Shown piece by piece: positions 17,348 to 25,508 of a stretch of DNA of 40,654 bases. Both the position numbers and the translations under genes were made by a program. Source of the stretch: X23 sp050251575 (GTDB taxonomy: Bacteria; Bacillota; Clostridia; SK-Y3); assembly GCA_050251575.1 (NCBI GenBank), contig JBFWMP010000007.1, positions 1-40,654 of the forward strand. The letters are read 5' to 3'. The notes under the pieces were generated by a model. The model ran no database searches, had not been told where the DNA came from, and saw only the letters and a program-made list of their open reading frames with translations. Within the stretch, counting starts at the first letter, position 1, and the number at the start of each line of letters is the position of its first letter.

Positions 17348-20300
17348 AAGAACAGATATCAAGAAAGTCATGGTAATCGGATCGGGTCCTATTATCATCG
17401 GTCAAGCTGCCGAGTTTGACTACTCGGGAACACAAGCCTGCAAGTCTTTAAAAGAAGAAGGAATCAAGGTTGTGCTCATCAACAGTAACCCTGCTACCAT
17501 CATGACAGATATGGGGATTGCAGACAAAGTCTATATCGAACCGATTACTCTGGATTTTGTAAAGAAAGTTATTTATAAAGAAAAGCCGGATGGCATCCTT
17601 CCCTCTCTGGGAGGTCAAACAGGCTTGAACATGGCTGTTGAATTAGCAAAAGACGGTATATTAGATGAGCTGGCAATTGAATTACTAGGAACTTCCCTTC
17701 AATCAATAAAGAAAGCGGAAGACAGAGATCTCTTCAAAAAGACTATGGAAGAAATTGATGAAAAGGTTGCACTAAGCAGTATTGTAACTAATCTTCAAGA
17801 CGCAGTCGCATTTGCTGAGGAAATAGGCTTTCCAATTATTATTCGTCCAGCCTATACGCTTGGCGGAACCGGCGGCGGCATTGCCAATGATATGGAAGAG
17901 TTTAAATACATTGCGGGTCGCGGCTTGAAAATGAGTCCTATCAAGCAGGTTCTTTTGGAACAAAGTGTTGCCGGCTGGAAAGAGATAGAATATGAAGTTA
18001 TGCGCGATAATGCAGATAACTGTATTGTAATCTGTAATATGGAAAACTTCGATCCTGTTGGTGTGCACACTGGAGATAGTATTGTTGTGGCTCCCAGCCA
18101 AACACTGTCCGATGTAGAATATCAGATGCTAAGAACTTCCTCCATAAAAATCATCCGTGCACTCAAAATCAATGGAGGCTGTAATATACAGTTTGCTTTA
18201 AATCCATATAGCTATGAGTATGTAGTTATCGAAGTTAACCCTCGGGTTAGCCGTTCTAGTGCATTAGCATCCAAGGCAACCGGATACCCTATCGCAAGAG
18301 TAACTGCTAAGATTGCTATCGGAATGAATTTAGATGAGATTAAAAACTCGGTCACTCAAAACACTTATGCTTGCTTCGAGCCATCTCTTGATTACGTAGT
18401 AACCAAGGTTCCCCGATGGCCATTTGATAAATTTGGCACAGCCAATCGTTCTTTAAGTACACAGATGAAAGCTACCGGAGAAGTAATGGCAATTGGAAGA
18501 ACCTTTGAAGAATCACTGCTAAAGGCGATTGATTCATTAGATATTAAACTTAACTATCAGCTTGGATTAAAAGAATTTGATAACCATTCTGTTGAGGAAT
18601 TGCTAATATACATCAAAACACCGCAGGATGATAGAATTTTTGCCTTATGCAAGGCTCTTCAAAAAGGGATAACGGCAGAAGAAATTGTTAATATCACTAA
18701 GATTGACTACTTCTTTATTAAAAAACTTGAAAATATTGTATGTTTTGCAAAAGCACTTATGAGCTCCGATATCGAATCCATAAATTATGATTTAATGAAT
18801 AAGGCAAAAAGGATTGGTTTCGGTGATTCTTATATTGCTAACCTATTAAAAACAACTGTAGATAAAGTTATTGCCAAAAGAAGGAATTATAACATTGATC
18901 CAGTCTATAAGATGGTTGATACTTGTGCAGGAGAATTTCAAGCAGTAACCCCCTACTACTATTCTACTTACGAAGGTAAGGACGATGCAATTGAAACTGA
19001 TGGAAAAAAAGTGCTGGTTATTGGTTCGGGTCCAATCCGTATTGGTCAGGGTATTGAATTCGATTACTGCAGCGTGCATTCAGTGCAAACGCTAAGAGAA
19101 TTGGGAATTGAATCTATTATCGTAAACAATAATCCTGAAACAGTAAGTACTGATTTTGATACCTCTGACAAACTTTATTTTGAACCACTTACTAAAGAAT
19201 GTGTATTAGATATTGTTCATAAGGAAAATCCGGAAGGTGTAATTGTTCAGTTTGGCGGTCAAACTGCTATCAACCTTGCGGAACCTTTATCTCAAGCTGG
19301 CGTGAAAATATTAGGTACTTCTGTAGAGAGTATCGATACTGCAGAGGACAGGGATAAATTCCTTAAATTGTTAGAAAAACTAGACATTCCGCTCCCTCCA
19401 GGAAGTACCGCTTTTTCTGTAAAAGGTGCTGTAGAAATTGCAAATAGGATTGGTTATCCCGCCCTTGTGAGACCTTCATATGTATTAGGAGGTCGTGCCA
19501 TGGAAATCGTATATAATGAAAAAGAACTGAAAGAGTACATGCAGCTTGCGGTAGATATTTCTACGCAGCACCCTGTATTGGTAGATAAATATATCACCGG
19601 GAAAGAAGTTGAGGTAGATGGAATCTCTGATGGTACTGATGTTTTGATTCCAGGTATCATGGAACATATTGAACGTGCCGGTGTGCACTCCGGCGACAGT
19701 ATGGCAATATATCCACCTCAAAGCCTTGATGCGAAAACAAAAGAAACTATCGTTAATTATACTACAAAAATGGCTAAGGCTCTCCAAGTAAAAGGCTTAT
19801 TCAATATTCAGTTCGTATTGGATGAAAATAATAAACTCTATGTTATCGAAGTTAACCCAAGAGCAAGCAGAACAGTTCCTATTCTCAGCAAGGTAACCGG
19901 AATTCCGATGATTACTCTGGCTACAAGAATCATCATGGGTGAATCATTGAAGCAAATGGGTTATCACTCAGGATTAGCTCCTGAAACTGACTATATTACT
20001 GTAAAAGCTCCTGTGTTCTCCTTCGCTAAGTTGACTACAGTAGATACCTTTCTCAGCCCGGAAATGAAATCAACCGGTGAGGTTATGGGTGTTGATAAGG
20101 AATATGCAAAAGCTTTATATAAAGCATTGATAGCTTCAGGCCTGAAAGTTCCAACCGGTGGAAACGTACTATTATCGATTGCAGAACGAGATCATGAAGA
20201 AAGCCTGGAAATAGCCAGCAAACTTCTCAATATGGGATACAAACTATTTGCTACTGATAATACCTATCAGTATCTAAATAATAAGGGTATTAATATTAGC

Positions 20301-20558
20301 CTAACTCCTATGGACGATGTGCAAATGTTGTTAAAAGAAGATAAAATTGATATGGTTATCAATACACCAACTAAAGGGAAGATCAGCACTAGGAATGGTT
20401 TCTTCCTAAGACGTACTTCGATGGAATTCAATATACCCTGTATTACATCTTTAGATACTGTAAATGCAATCTTAATGGCATTAAAAAATGTTATGGAAAA
20501 TAATAATATTGAAATATATGCATTAGATGAATATTCACCAGTGAGGAGTGGAAAGTGA
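17340..20558 (+). CDS. carB: carbamoyl-phosphate synthase large subunit
   Basis: Makes carbamoyl phosphate from bicarbonate, ammonia and two ATP. Two homologous halves are seen, each opening with a similar segment (VMVIGSGPIIIGQAAEFDYS near residue 10 and VLVIGSGPIRIGQGIEFDYC near 555) and carrying ATP-grasp loops (TLGGTGGGIA; VLGGRAMEIVY). A C-terminal MGS-like allosteric domain covers roughly residues 930-1060. At 1072 residues it is normal size. The last residues (SPVRSGK) and the stop codon lie in a family A repeat and are not family sequence. argF follows after 165 bases. Confidence 0.97.
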   Translation: MPKRTDIKKVMVIGSGPIIIGQAAEFDYSGTQACKSLKEEGIKVVLINSNPATIMTDMGIADKVYIEPITLDFVKKVIYKEKPDGILPSLGGQTGLNMAVELAKDGILDELAIELLGTSLQSIKKAEDRDLFKKTMEEIDEKVALSSIVTNLQDAVAFAEEIGFPIIIRPAYTLGGTGGGIANDMEEFKYIAGRGLKMSPIKQVLLEQSVAGWKEIEYEVMRDNADNCIVICNMENFDPVGVHTGDSIVVAPSQTLSDVEYQMLRTSSIKIIRALKINGGCNIQFALNPYSYEYVVIEVNPRVSRSSALASKATGYPIARVTAKIAIGMNLDEIKNSVTQNTYACFEPSLDYVVTKVPRWPFDKFGTANRSLSTQMKATGEVMAIGRTFEESLLKAIDSLDIKLNYQLGLKEFDNHSVEELLIYIKTPQDDRIFALCKALQKGITAEEIVNITKIDYFFIKKLENIVCFAKALMSSDIESINYDLMNKAKRIGFGDSYIANLLKTTVDKVIAKRRNYNIDPVYKMVDTCAGEFQAVTPYYYSTYEGKDDAIETDGKKVLVIGSGPIRIGQGIEFDYCSVHSVQTLRELGIESIIVNNNPETVSTDFDTSDKLYFEPLTKECVLDIVHKENPEGVIVQFGGQTAINLAEPLSQAGVKILGTSVESIDTAEDRDKFLKLLEKLDIPLPPGSTAFSVKGAVEIANRIGYPALVRPSYVLGGRAMEIVYNEKELKEYMQLAVDISTQHPVLVDKYITGKEVEVDGISDGTDVLIPGIMEHIERAGVHSGDSMAIYPPQSLDAKTKETIVNYTTKMAKALQVKGLFNIQFVLDENNKLYVIEVNPRASRTVPILSKVTGIPMITLATRIIMGESLKQMGYHSGLAPETDYITVKAPVFSFAKLTTVDTFLSPEMKSTGEVMGVDKEYAKALYKALIASGLKVPTGGNVLLSIAERDHEESLEIASKLLNMGYKLFATDNTYQYLNNKGINISLTPMDDVQMLLKEDKIDMVINTPTKGKISTRNGFFLRRTSMEFNIPCITSLDTVNAILMALKNVMENNNIEIYALDEYSPVRSGK

Positions 20559-20704
20559 AGAGTGGAGAGAAAAGCCCTCATCTTCTATTCTAACTATTCA
20601 TATATGAATCAAATTAAATAAATAATAGATAAAAAGGACTAGGTAGAGGGAAGTAGAAAAGAATTCTTCTCACTCCCCACTCTCCACTACCCACTCCTCA
20701 CTAT
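20541..20704. repeat. family A inverted-repeat element between carB and argF
   Basis: Left arm 20541-20574 (GTGAGGAGTGGAAAGTGAAG...) and right arm 20667-20704 (ending CCACTACCCACTCCTCACTA...) are inverted copies around about 90 AT-rich bases. It resembles the element upstream of rsfS. Its left arm contains the carB stop codon and its right arm ends just before the argF ribosome binding site. Confidence 0.7.
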
Positions 20705-20723
20705 CTTAAAAGGAGCTACAACA

Positions 20724-21644
20724 ATGAAACATTTACTAAGCTTACATGATTTAACGGTTGATGAAGTACAAAACATTTTGAAACTGGCTGGGAAGCTAAA
20801 ATATGAACAAAAGCATGGTATACAACATCACCTTTTAAAGGGTAAAACCCTAGGTATGATTTTCACCAAATCCTCCACACGCACTAGGGTATCCTTTGAA
20901 GTAGGGATGACTCAATTAGGAGGTTATCCCCTTTTTCTAAGCTCTAACGATATCCAATTGGGTAGAGGTGAAACTATCTATGATACTGCAAATGTATTAT
21001 CAAGATATATAGATGGCATTATGATCAGAACTTTTAAGCAAAGTGATGTAGAGGATTTGGCACGATATGGTTCTATTCCTATTATCAATGGATTAACTGA
21101 CCTTCTCCACCCATGTCAAGCACTGGCAGACCTACTAACTATTTATGAGCACAAATCTACCTTGCAAGGTCTTAAGCTGGCGTATGTGGGAGATGGAAAC
21201 AATGTGGCACATTCCCTTCTATTCGGCTGTACCAAAGTGGGAATGGATATTGCAGTTGCAACACCCGCGGGCTATGAATGCAATGCTGAAATTATAGAGA
21301 AAGCCAAAGAAGACGCAAAATTGACCGGATGTAAAATTACCATTACTAATGATCCTATTGAAGCAATATCCCATGCAGATGCGGTTTATACCGATACTTG
21401 GATAAGCATGGGGCAAGAAGCCGAAAAAGCTGAAAGAATAAAAATATTCCAATCTTATCAGGTAAATAAAGAGCTATTCGCTAAAGCAAAAAAAGATGCC
21501 GTCTTCCTTCACTGTTTACCTGCTTATAGGGGCTTTGAAGTTACAGAAGATGTTATAGATGGTCCTAATTCAGTAATTTTTGATGAGGCTGAAAATAGAA
21601 TGCACGCACAAAAGGCAGTAATGGCACTTTTGATGGGAAAATAA
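20724..21644 (+). CDS. argF: ornithine carbamoyltransferase
   Basis: Transfers the carbamoyl group from carbamoyl phosphate to ornithine to form citrulline. Carbamoyl-phosphate loop SSTRTRVSFEVGM (near residue 53), HPCQALADLLT, and the ornithine-binding HCLPAYRG near residue 260 are all present. At 306 residues it is normal. AAAAGGAGC lies before the ATG. It follows the CarAB genes whose product it consumes. argG and argH, which would finish arginine synthesis, are not in the window. A catabolic OTC is less likely because of the operon context. Confidence 0.96.
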   Translation: MKHLLSLHDLTVDEVQNILKLAGKLKYEQKHGIQHHLLKGKTLGMIFTKSSTRTRVSFEVGMTQLGGYPLFLSSNDIQLGRGETIYDTANVLSRYIDGIMIRTFKQSDVEDLARYGSIPIINGLTDLLHPCQALADLLTIYEHKSTLQGLKLAYVGDGNNVAHSLLFGCTKVGMDIAVATPAGYECNAEIIEKAKEDAKLTGCKITITNDPIEAISHADAVYTDTWISMGQEAEKAERIKIFQSYQVNKELFAKAKKDAVFLHCLPAYRGFEVTEDVIDGPNSVIFDEAENRMHAQKAVMALLMGK

Positions 21645-21665
21645 TTTATTTTAGGGGGTTATAAA

Positions 21666-22145
21666 ATGGCAAGTTGGTCATTTGAAGTTAGAAAGGCAAC
21701 TGCTGACGATATTCCAGAAATACAACAGATTACAAAAGAAGCATTTGAAAAATATATGGAATTGGCAGGATTGAATGGAAAGATTGCTGCTTTAGAAGAA
21801 ACTTATGAAGACATAAAAAAAGATATTGAAACCAAGGAAGTCTTTGTGGCCTATATTGATGGTATCCCTGTAGGAAGTGCCAGGGTTGAGATCTCTCCTA
21901 ATAATACCGCTTATTTCAGTCGGTTTGGAGTAAGACTTGACTATCAGAACAATGGAGTCGGTAAAGCCATTATGAATGTTGTAGATATGGCAATGAAAGA
22001 ACTAGGTATAAAGAAGCTTTATCTGCACACTGCATCAAAGATTTTTTCTCTCATCCGTTTCTATTACGGCCGAGGTTTTTATATAGAATCAACCTCTACC
22101 GATCGGGGTTATATCAGGGCACTATTGTGCAAGGATTACAAATAG
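21666..22145 (+). CDS. GNAT N-acetyltransferase, candidate short N-acetylglutamate synthase
   Basis: A 159-residue single-domain GNAT protein. Acetyl-CoA motif A is visible as FGVRLDYQNNGVGKAI (QNNGVG at residues 94-99), with FYYGRGFY at 132-139 as the usual C-terminal motif B segment. AGGGGG precedes the ATG, and the gap to argF is only 21 bases with no terminator, so it is probably the last gene of the ArgR-controlled operon. Short N-acetylglutamate synthases of about 150-175 residues are known as stand-alone GNAT proteins in other bacteria. With argJ absent here, that role is a reasonable inference, but the acceptor substrate cannot be read from the sequence. Other acylations are possible. 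Confidence 0.85.
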   Translation: MASWSFEVRKATADDIPEIQQITKEAFEKYMELAGLNGKIAALEETYEDIKKDIETKEVFVAYIDGIPVGSARVEISPNNTAYFSRFGVRLDYQNNGVGKAIMNVVDMAMKELGIKKLYLHTASKIFSLIRFYYGRGFYIESTSTDRGYIRALLCKDYK

Positions 22146-22205
22146 CAATAATAAAGCCGTCCCCTTAATTTTAAATTAAGGGGACGGCTTTATTATTGCT
22201 ATTTG
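22139..22205. terminator. 67-nt perfect palindromic terminator overlapping the GNAT stop codon
   Basis: Arms 22139-22171 and 22173-22205 are exact reverse complements (33 bp) around a single base. The core is AAAGCCGTCCCC/GGGGACGGCTTT followed by an A/T-rich stretch on both sides, the form of a bidirectional intrinsic terminator. The GNAT stop codon is inside the left arm. Confidence 0.88.
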
Positions 22206-22283
22206 TAAAATTACTATCACAAAATTATAAAAATATGCTATAATCTTAGGATTACATAAAAATATTTGAAGCAGGTGATATGA

Positions 22284-23654
22284 ATGATTTGTATAAACTA
22301 TATATATAAAATCAAAGCCACCCTCATGTTATGTTACATATTATTATTTCTGGCTAACTCTTTTTTCGATGTAGAATTTCTGAAAATCATATTAGTTCCG
22401 GTACTTATAATCATCTATCTGATTTCATTTCCTTCAGTGACAAGAACTAGCAAATATATTTCACTTATTATGATGCTTATAGGAACCTATTTATTAGTAA
22501 AAAATCAGGCTATACTATCTGTTTGGGTTGAAGCTTTAATAAAAAATGCAGGATTGATGACACTGCTTCTTTCAGTGCCTCTCCTCAGTATTATATTTCA
22601 TTTTGAAGATTTCAGCTCGTGCATCTCCAATTTTGCTAGTAAACATATAAATACAAGCTTTAAGTTTTATATGTTTACATTGATACTGGCCCACCTTTTA
22701 GGCATAATATTGAACATGGCAGCTATCCCTATGGTTAATAAGCTTTTAGAAAACATTTCTAAATATTATCCTAAAAAAATGTTCTATAAAGCACTAACAA
22801 GAGGATTCGTCCTTGCCAAGCTCTGGTCTCCAAGTTTTATGGCGGTAGCTGTTTCCTTACAGTATTCAGGATTGCAGTGGTATATGTATGCACCTTTCGG
22901 CATCCTGCTTTCGGTTGTCGGTATAGCAATGACCCTCATTACAACAAAAATAACCGTTAAAGAAACAGAAAACAATTGTTTAAAAGACGCTGAGATAAAT
23001 AATAAAAATCAACCCGATAATTCAGGAGGCTTAATAAAAACCGTCGTCATCGCTGCCTCATTACTTATTCTTATTATTTGCTTTCAATATTTATCAGGTC
23101 AAAGCATTCTTGTAGTAATACCCTTAGTTTCAATAGTATTCCCAATTTTCTTGGCAGCTTTATTAAAAAAGTTTAGTATATTCAAGGCAAGGTTTAAAGA
23201 TTATTTTAATACCACTCTTCCTCATATGAACAATGAAATAGTCCTGTTTACTGCAGTAGGATTTTTAGGGTATGCCTTAAATATATCCGGTTTAGATAAA
23301 TATATTAATTTAATTATTACTAGTATAGGTATTCAAAGTGCTATCATCTTTATAATCGTTATTATTAGTTTGATTTTTATACTCTCTATGATAGGTCTTG
23401 ATCCAATTTTAAGTATTTCAGCAATCTCGATTGCCTACTCTGCTGGAGCTATTCCCCTTTCTCAGCTGCAATTAGCTGCAATATTTTCAGTAGGATACTT
23501 TGGATATACCATTTGCTCCCCCTTTTCTGGACTGGCATTAACCCTTTGCGGCCTTAGAAATGAAAATCCTCTGGATGTATGTATCAATATCAATCTTGTT
23601 TTCTATATTATGTTTATTTGTGTTTCTTCTTTAGTTATTGCAATGATACCTTAA
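22284..23654 (+). CDS. polytopic membrane protein, possibly of the ion transporter superfamily
   Basis: Not recognised with certainty. The 456 residues contain about eleven to thirteen hydrophobic segments and a polar loop near residues 225-250. Two short hydrophilic motifs, GLDPILSISAISIAYSAG and YTICSPFSGLALTLCGL, resemble paired re-entrant hairpins of ArsB/CitM/TRAP-M-type transporters, so a secondary anion or amino-acid carrier is possible. A TATAAT box (22239-22244) lies upstream, and AGGTG precedes the ATG by six bases. It is flanked on both sides by very long terminators, so it forms a one-gene unit next to the arginine operon. Substrate unknown. Confidence 0.75.
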   Translation: MICINYIYKIKATLMLCYILLFLANSFFDVEFLKIILVPVLIIIYLISFPSVTRTSKYISLIMMLIGTYLLVKNQAILSVWVEALIKNAGLMTLLLSVPLLSIIFHFEDFSSCISNFASKHINTSFKFYMFTLILAHLLGIILNMAAIPMVNKLLENISKYYPKKMFYKALTRGFVLAKLWSPSFMAVAVSLQYSGLQWYMYAPFGILLSVVGIAMTLITTKITVKETENNCLKDAEINNKNQPDNSGGLIKTVVIAASLLILIICFQYLSGQSILVVIPLVSIVFPIFLAALLKKFSIFKARFKDYFNTTLPHMNNEIVLFTAVGFLGYALNISGLDKYINLIITSIGIQSAIIFIIVIISLIFILSMIGLDPILSISAISIAYSAGAIPLSQLQLAAIFSVGYFGYTICSPFSGLALTLCGLRNENPLDVCININLVFYIMFICVSSLVIAMIP

Positions 23655-23670
23655 TATTCTATATCAGAGA

Positions 23671-23720
23671 ACAATACTATTAAAGCCGTTGGTATATACC
23701 AACGGCTTTAATAGTATTGT
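23671..23720. terminator. 50-bp perfect palindrome, bidirectional terminator
   Basis: ACAATACTATTAAAGCCGTT and onward reads identically on both strands across 50 bases. It lies between the convergent membrane-protein gene and the HpcH/HpaI aldolase gene. The AAAGCCG/CGGCTTTAAT core resembles the terminator at 22139-22205. Confidence 0.85.
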
Positions 23721-23755
23721 CTTATCTAAAAGGTTGCTTACGGATTAATTATATT

Positions 23756-24520
23756 TTACTCAGAAAGACCGACACAAGTTTGTTTAATATTTGTAAGTCC
23801 GGCAGTTAAAATATCACTGTCACCTTGCATCATAACAACATCTAAAACATCAATAAACTTTTCAAGAAGTTTAGGCCCTGCGTGCAAACCAAATGCTTTA
23901 TTATTTCTTTTACATGCTGCTGCAATATGGGCAATTGCGTCCAATTCAATCGGATTAAATAGATCACCAGGAACACCAAGGGATATTGAAAGATCGTTAG
24001 GACCAATTAAAAGAGCATCTATTCCCGGAGTAGCGGCAATAGCGTCTGCGTTATCTACTGCTAATCTTGTTTCAATTTGTGCTATACTGATAACCATATT
24101 ATTGGCATTTTCCATAACATCGGTGTGTTTTGCCCCCTGTACGTAATTAACATGGGCAACTCCACCAGTAAAGCCCCTGCCGCCTACAGGTTGGTATTTT
24201 GAGTATTTAACAAGGTCATGAGCCATTTCAGGTGTTTCAAGCATAGGAACCATCACACCATGTGCACCTTGGTCAAGGGCTCTTGATATGTAGTCTTTGG
24301 AAAGTGTAGGCACCCGAAGGAAGCCATCTAATCCTAAGGCATTTCCTGTAATAAATAAGTCATGCAAGGATTCCATGCTGTAATTTGAATGCTCACAATC
24401 ATACATTACAAAATCTAATCCCCCATTTTTCGCCATAAAACATACAGCCGGATTGCGAACAATTCTTAACATTGTTCCATAAATTTTTTGACCTGCCAAT
24501 AGCTTTTCTTTCAGCATCAT
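23756..24520 (-). CDS. HpcH/HpaI family class II aldolase
   Basis: Metal-dependent aldolases of this family cleave 4-hydroxy-2-oxo acids to pyruvate and an aldehyde or oxo acid. Catalytic features match HpaI: His44 in YDCEHSNYS, Arg69 in FLRVP, the metal-binding Glu in IAQIET and Asp in LIGPNDLSISLG. The ATG at 24520 has AAGGAGG at good spacing and gives 254 residues; the frame is open further upstream without support. It is the last gene of the 2-hydroxyacid cluster and ends at a shared terminator. Related members are 2-keto-3-deoxy-sugar-acid or citramalyl-type lyases, so the substrate is open. Confidence 0.9.
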   Translation of the reverse strand: MMLKEKLLAGQKIYGTMLRIVRNPAVCFMAKNGGLDFVMYDCEHSNYSMESLHDLFITGNALGLDGFLRVPTLSKDYISRALDQGAHGVMVPMLETPEMAHDLVKYSKYQPVGGRGFTGGVAHVNYVQGAKHTDVMENANNMVISIAQIETRLAVDNADAIAATPGIDALLIGPNDLSISLGVPGDLFNPIELDAIAHIAAACKRNNKAFGLHAGPKLLEKFIDVLDVVMMQGDSDILTAGLTNIKQTCVGLSE

Positions 24521-24670
24521 AAAACATTCCTCCTTATTTTTAATATTATATAAAATATGATTAATGAAGATTAGCCTTGCCCACTGTTCCATGTGCTGGC
24601 CAGTCTAGGCAAGAATTAATCATGTATACCAGCCTCATACCTTTCTTAACAAAGAATATGAGTTATAACC

Positions 24671-25354
24671 TTATTCTTCTTCTGACAAACCAAGTTTCTC
24701 ATAAGCTTTATCAAAACCGCCAATATTGAAGATAATACCCTTACCATCCATAATTGTCTTAAGAATTGCATCTTCATTTTCTTCCCTTGCCAAAGTAGCC
24801 TTAAGAACTTCCTCCGCCTTTTCTTTTGGTATGACTACAACAGAATCATTATCACCAACTACGATATCACCAGGATTCACCATAACTCCCCCTACCATTA
24901 CAGGGTGATTGATTTTACCTGGAAGTATCTTTGTCGTACCTTTTACATTGATTTCTTTCGTAAAAATAGGGAAATTTAACTCCTTAATCAACATTGTATC
25001 TCTGCAAGCACCATCTGTAACGAGCCCGGCAACTCCCATTTTGATAGCTGACGCAGTCATTATGCCGCCCCACATGCCACCGGTCTCACTAAACCCATCC
25101 ATACTTACCACCAGAACATCTCCCGGCTGTGCCATAGAAATTGCTTTATGTAACATCAGATTATCACCCGGACGGCAATGAACCGTAAGCGCGGTACCAC
25201 ACACTTTGCTTCCGGGCCAAACTGGTCGAATATTGGAGTCCATAGCTCCTGTTTTGTCCATACACTCGTGTATAGAAGCAGTTTCACCCACCTTTGAAAA
25301 TGCTTCAACCAATTCTTTGCTTGCCCTTTTATAATTCTTTATCACATCATACAT
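24671..25354 (-). CDS. RraA-fold 4-hydroxy-4-methyl-2-oxoglutarate aldolase-like protein
   Basis: The RraA fold includes class II pyruvate aldolases (HMG/CHA aldolase) and, without catalytic residues, the RNase E inhibitor RraA. Here the aldolase signature G-x20-R-D is intact: Gly97, Arg118 and Asp119 (TDGACRDT), which argues for an active aldolase or decarboxylase. AAGGAG is only two bases from the first ATG (25363) but eleven from the second, so 25354 is preferred (227 residues). It sits between the LDH2-type dehydrogenase and the HpcH/HpaI aldolase. Gram-positive anaerobes usually lack RNase E, which makes an RNase-regulator role unlikely. Confidence 0.87.
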   Translation of the reverse strand: MYDVIKNYKRASKELVEAFSKVGETASIHECMDKTGAMDSNIRPVWPGSKVCGTALTVHCRPGDNLMLHKAISMAQPGDVLVVSMDGFSETGGMWGGIMTASAIKMGVAGLVTDGACRDTMLIKELNFPIFTKEINVKGTTKILPGKINHPVMVGGVMVNPGDIVVGDNDSVVVIPKEKAEEVLKATLAREENEDAILKTIMDGKGIIFNIGGFDKAYEKLGLSEEE

Positions 25355-25384
25355 AATTTTCATCTCTCCTTATAGAATACTTCT

Positions 25385-25477
25385 AGGTTTTCAAATAAGG
25401 CAAACCTATAAGCCTATGTGCTTTTATGTCACTATTTAAGATAGTTATTTTTATTAGATAGAGTACTACTGTACTCT
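25385..25477. other. run of short hairpins between the LDH2 and RraA genes
   Basis: Three small inverted repeats follow one another in a 154-base gap: AGGTTT/AAACCT (25385-25407), ACTAT/ATAGT (25431-25445) and AGAGTAC/GTACTCT with a four-base loop (25460-25477). None is followed by a T-tract on the minus strand. They may set transcript processing or stability inside the operon, or be chance in AT-rich DNA. Confidence 0.35.
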
Positions 25478-25508
25478 CTTTATCTCAAATTGTATATTTT
25501 GAAAATTA

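Noticed and set aside
3028..20704. CRISPR array as an explanation for the recurring repeats
   Set aside because: Copies are inverted, degenerate and kilobases apart, without regular spacers or cas genes.
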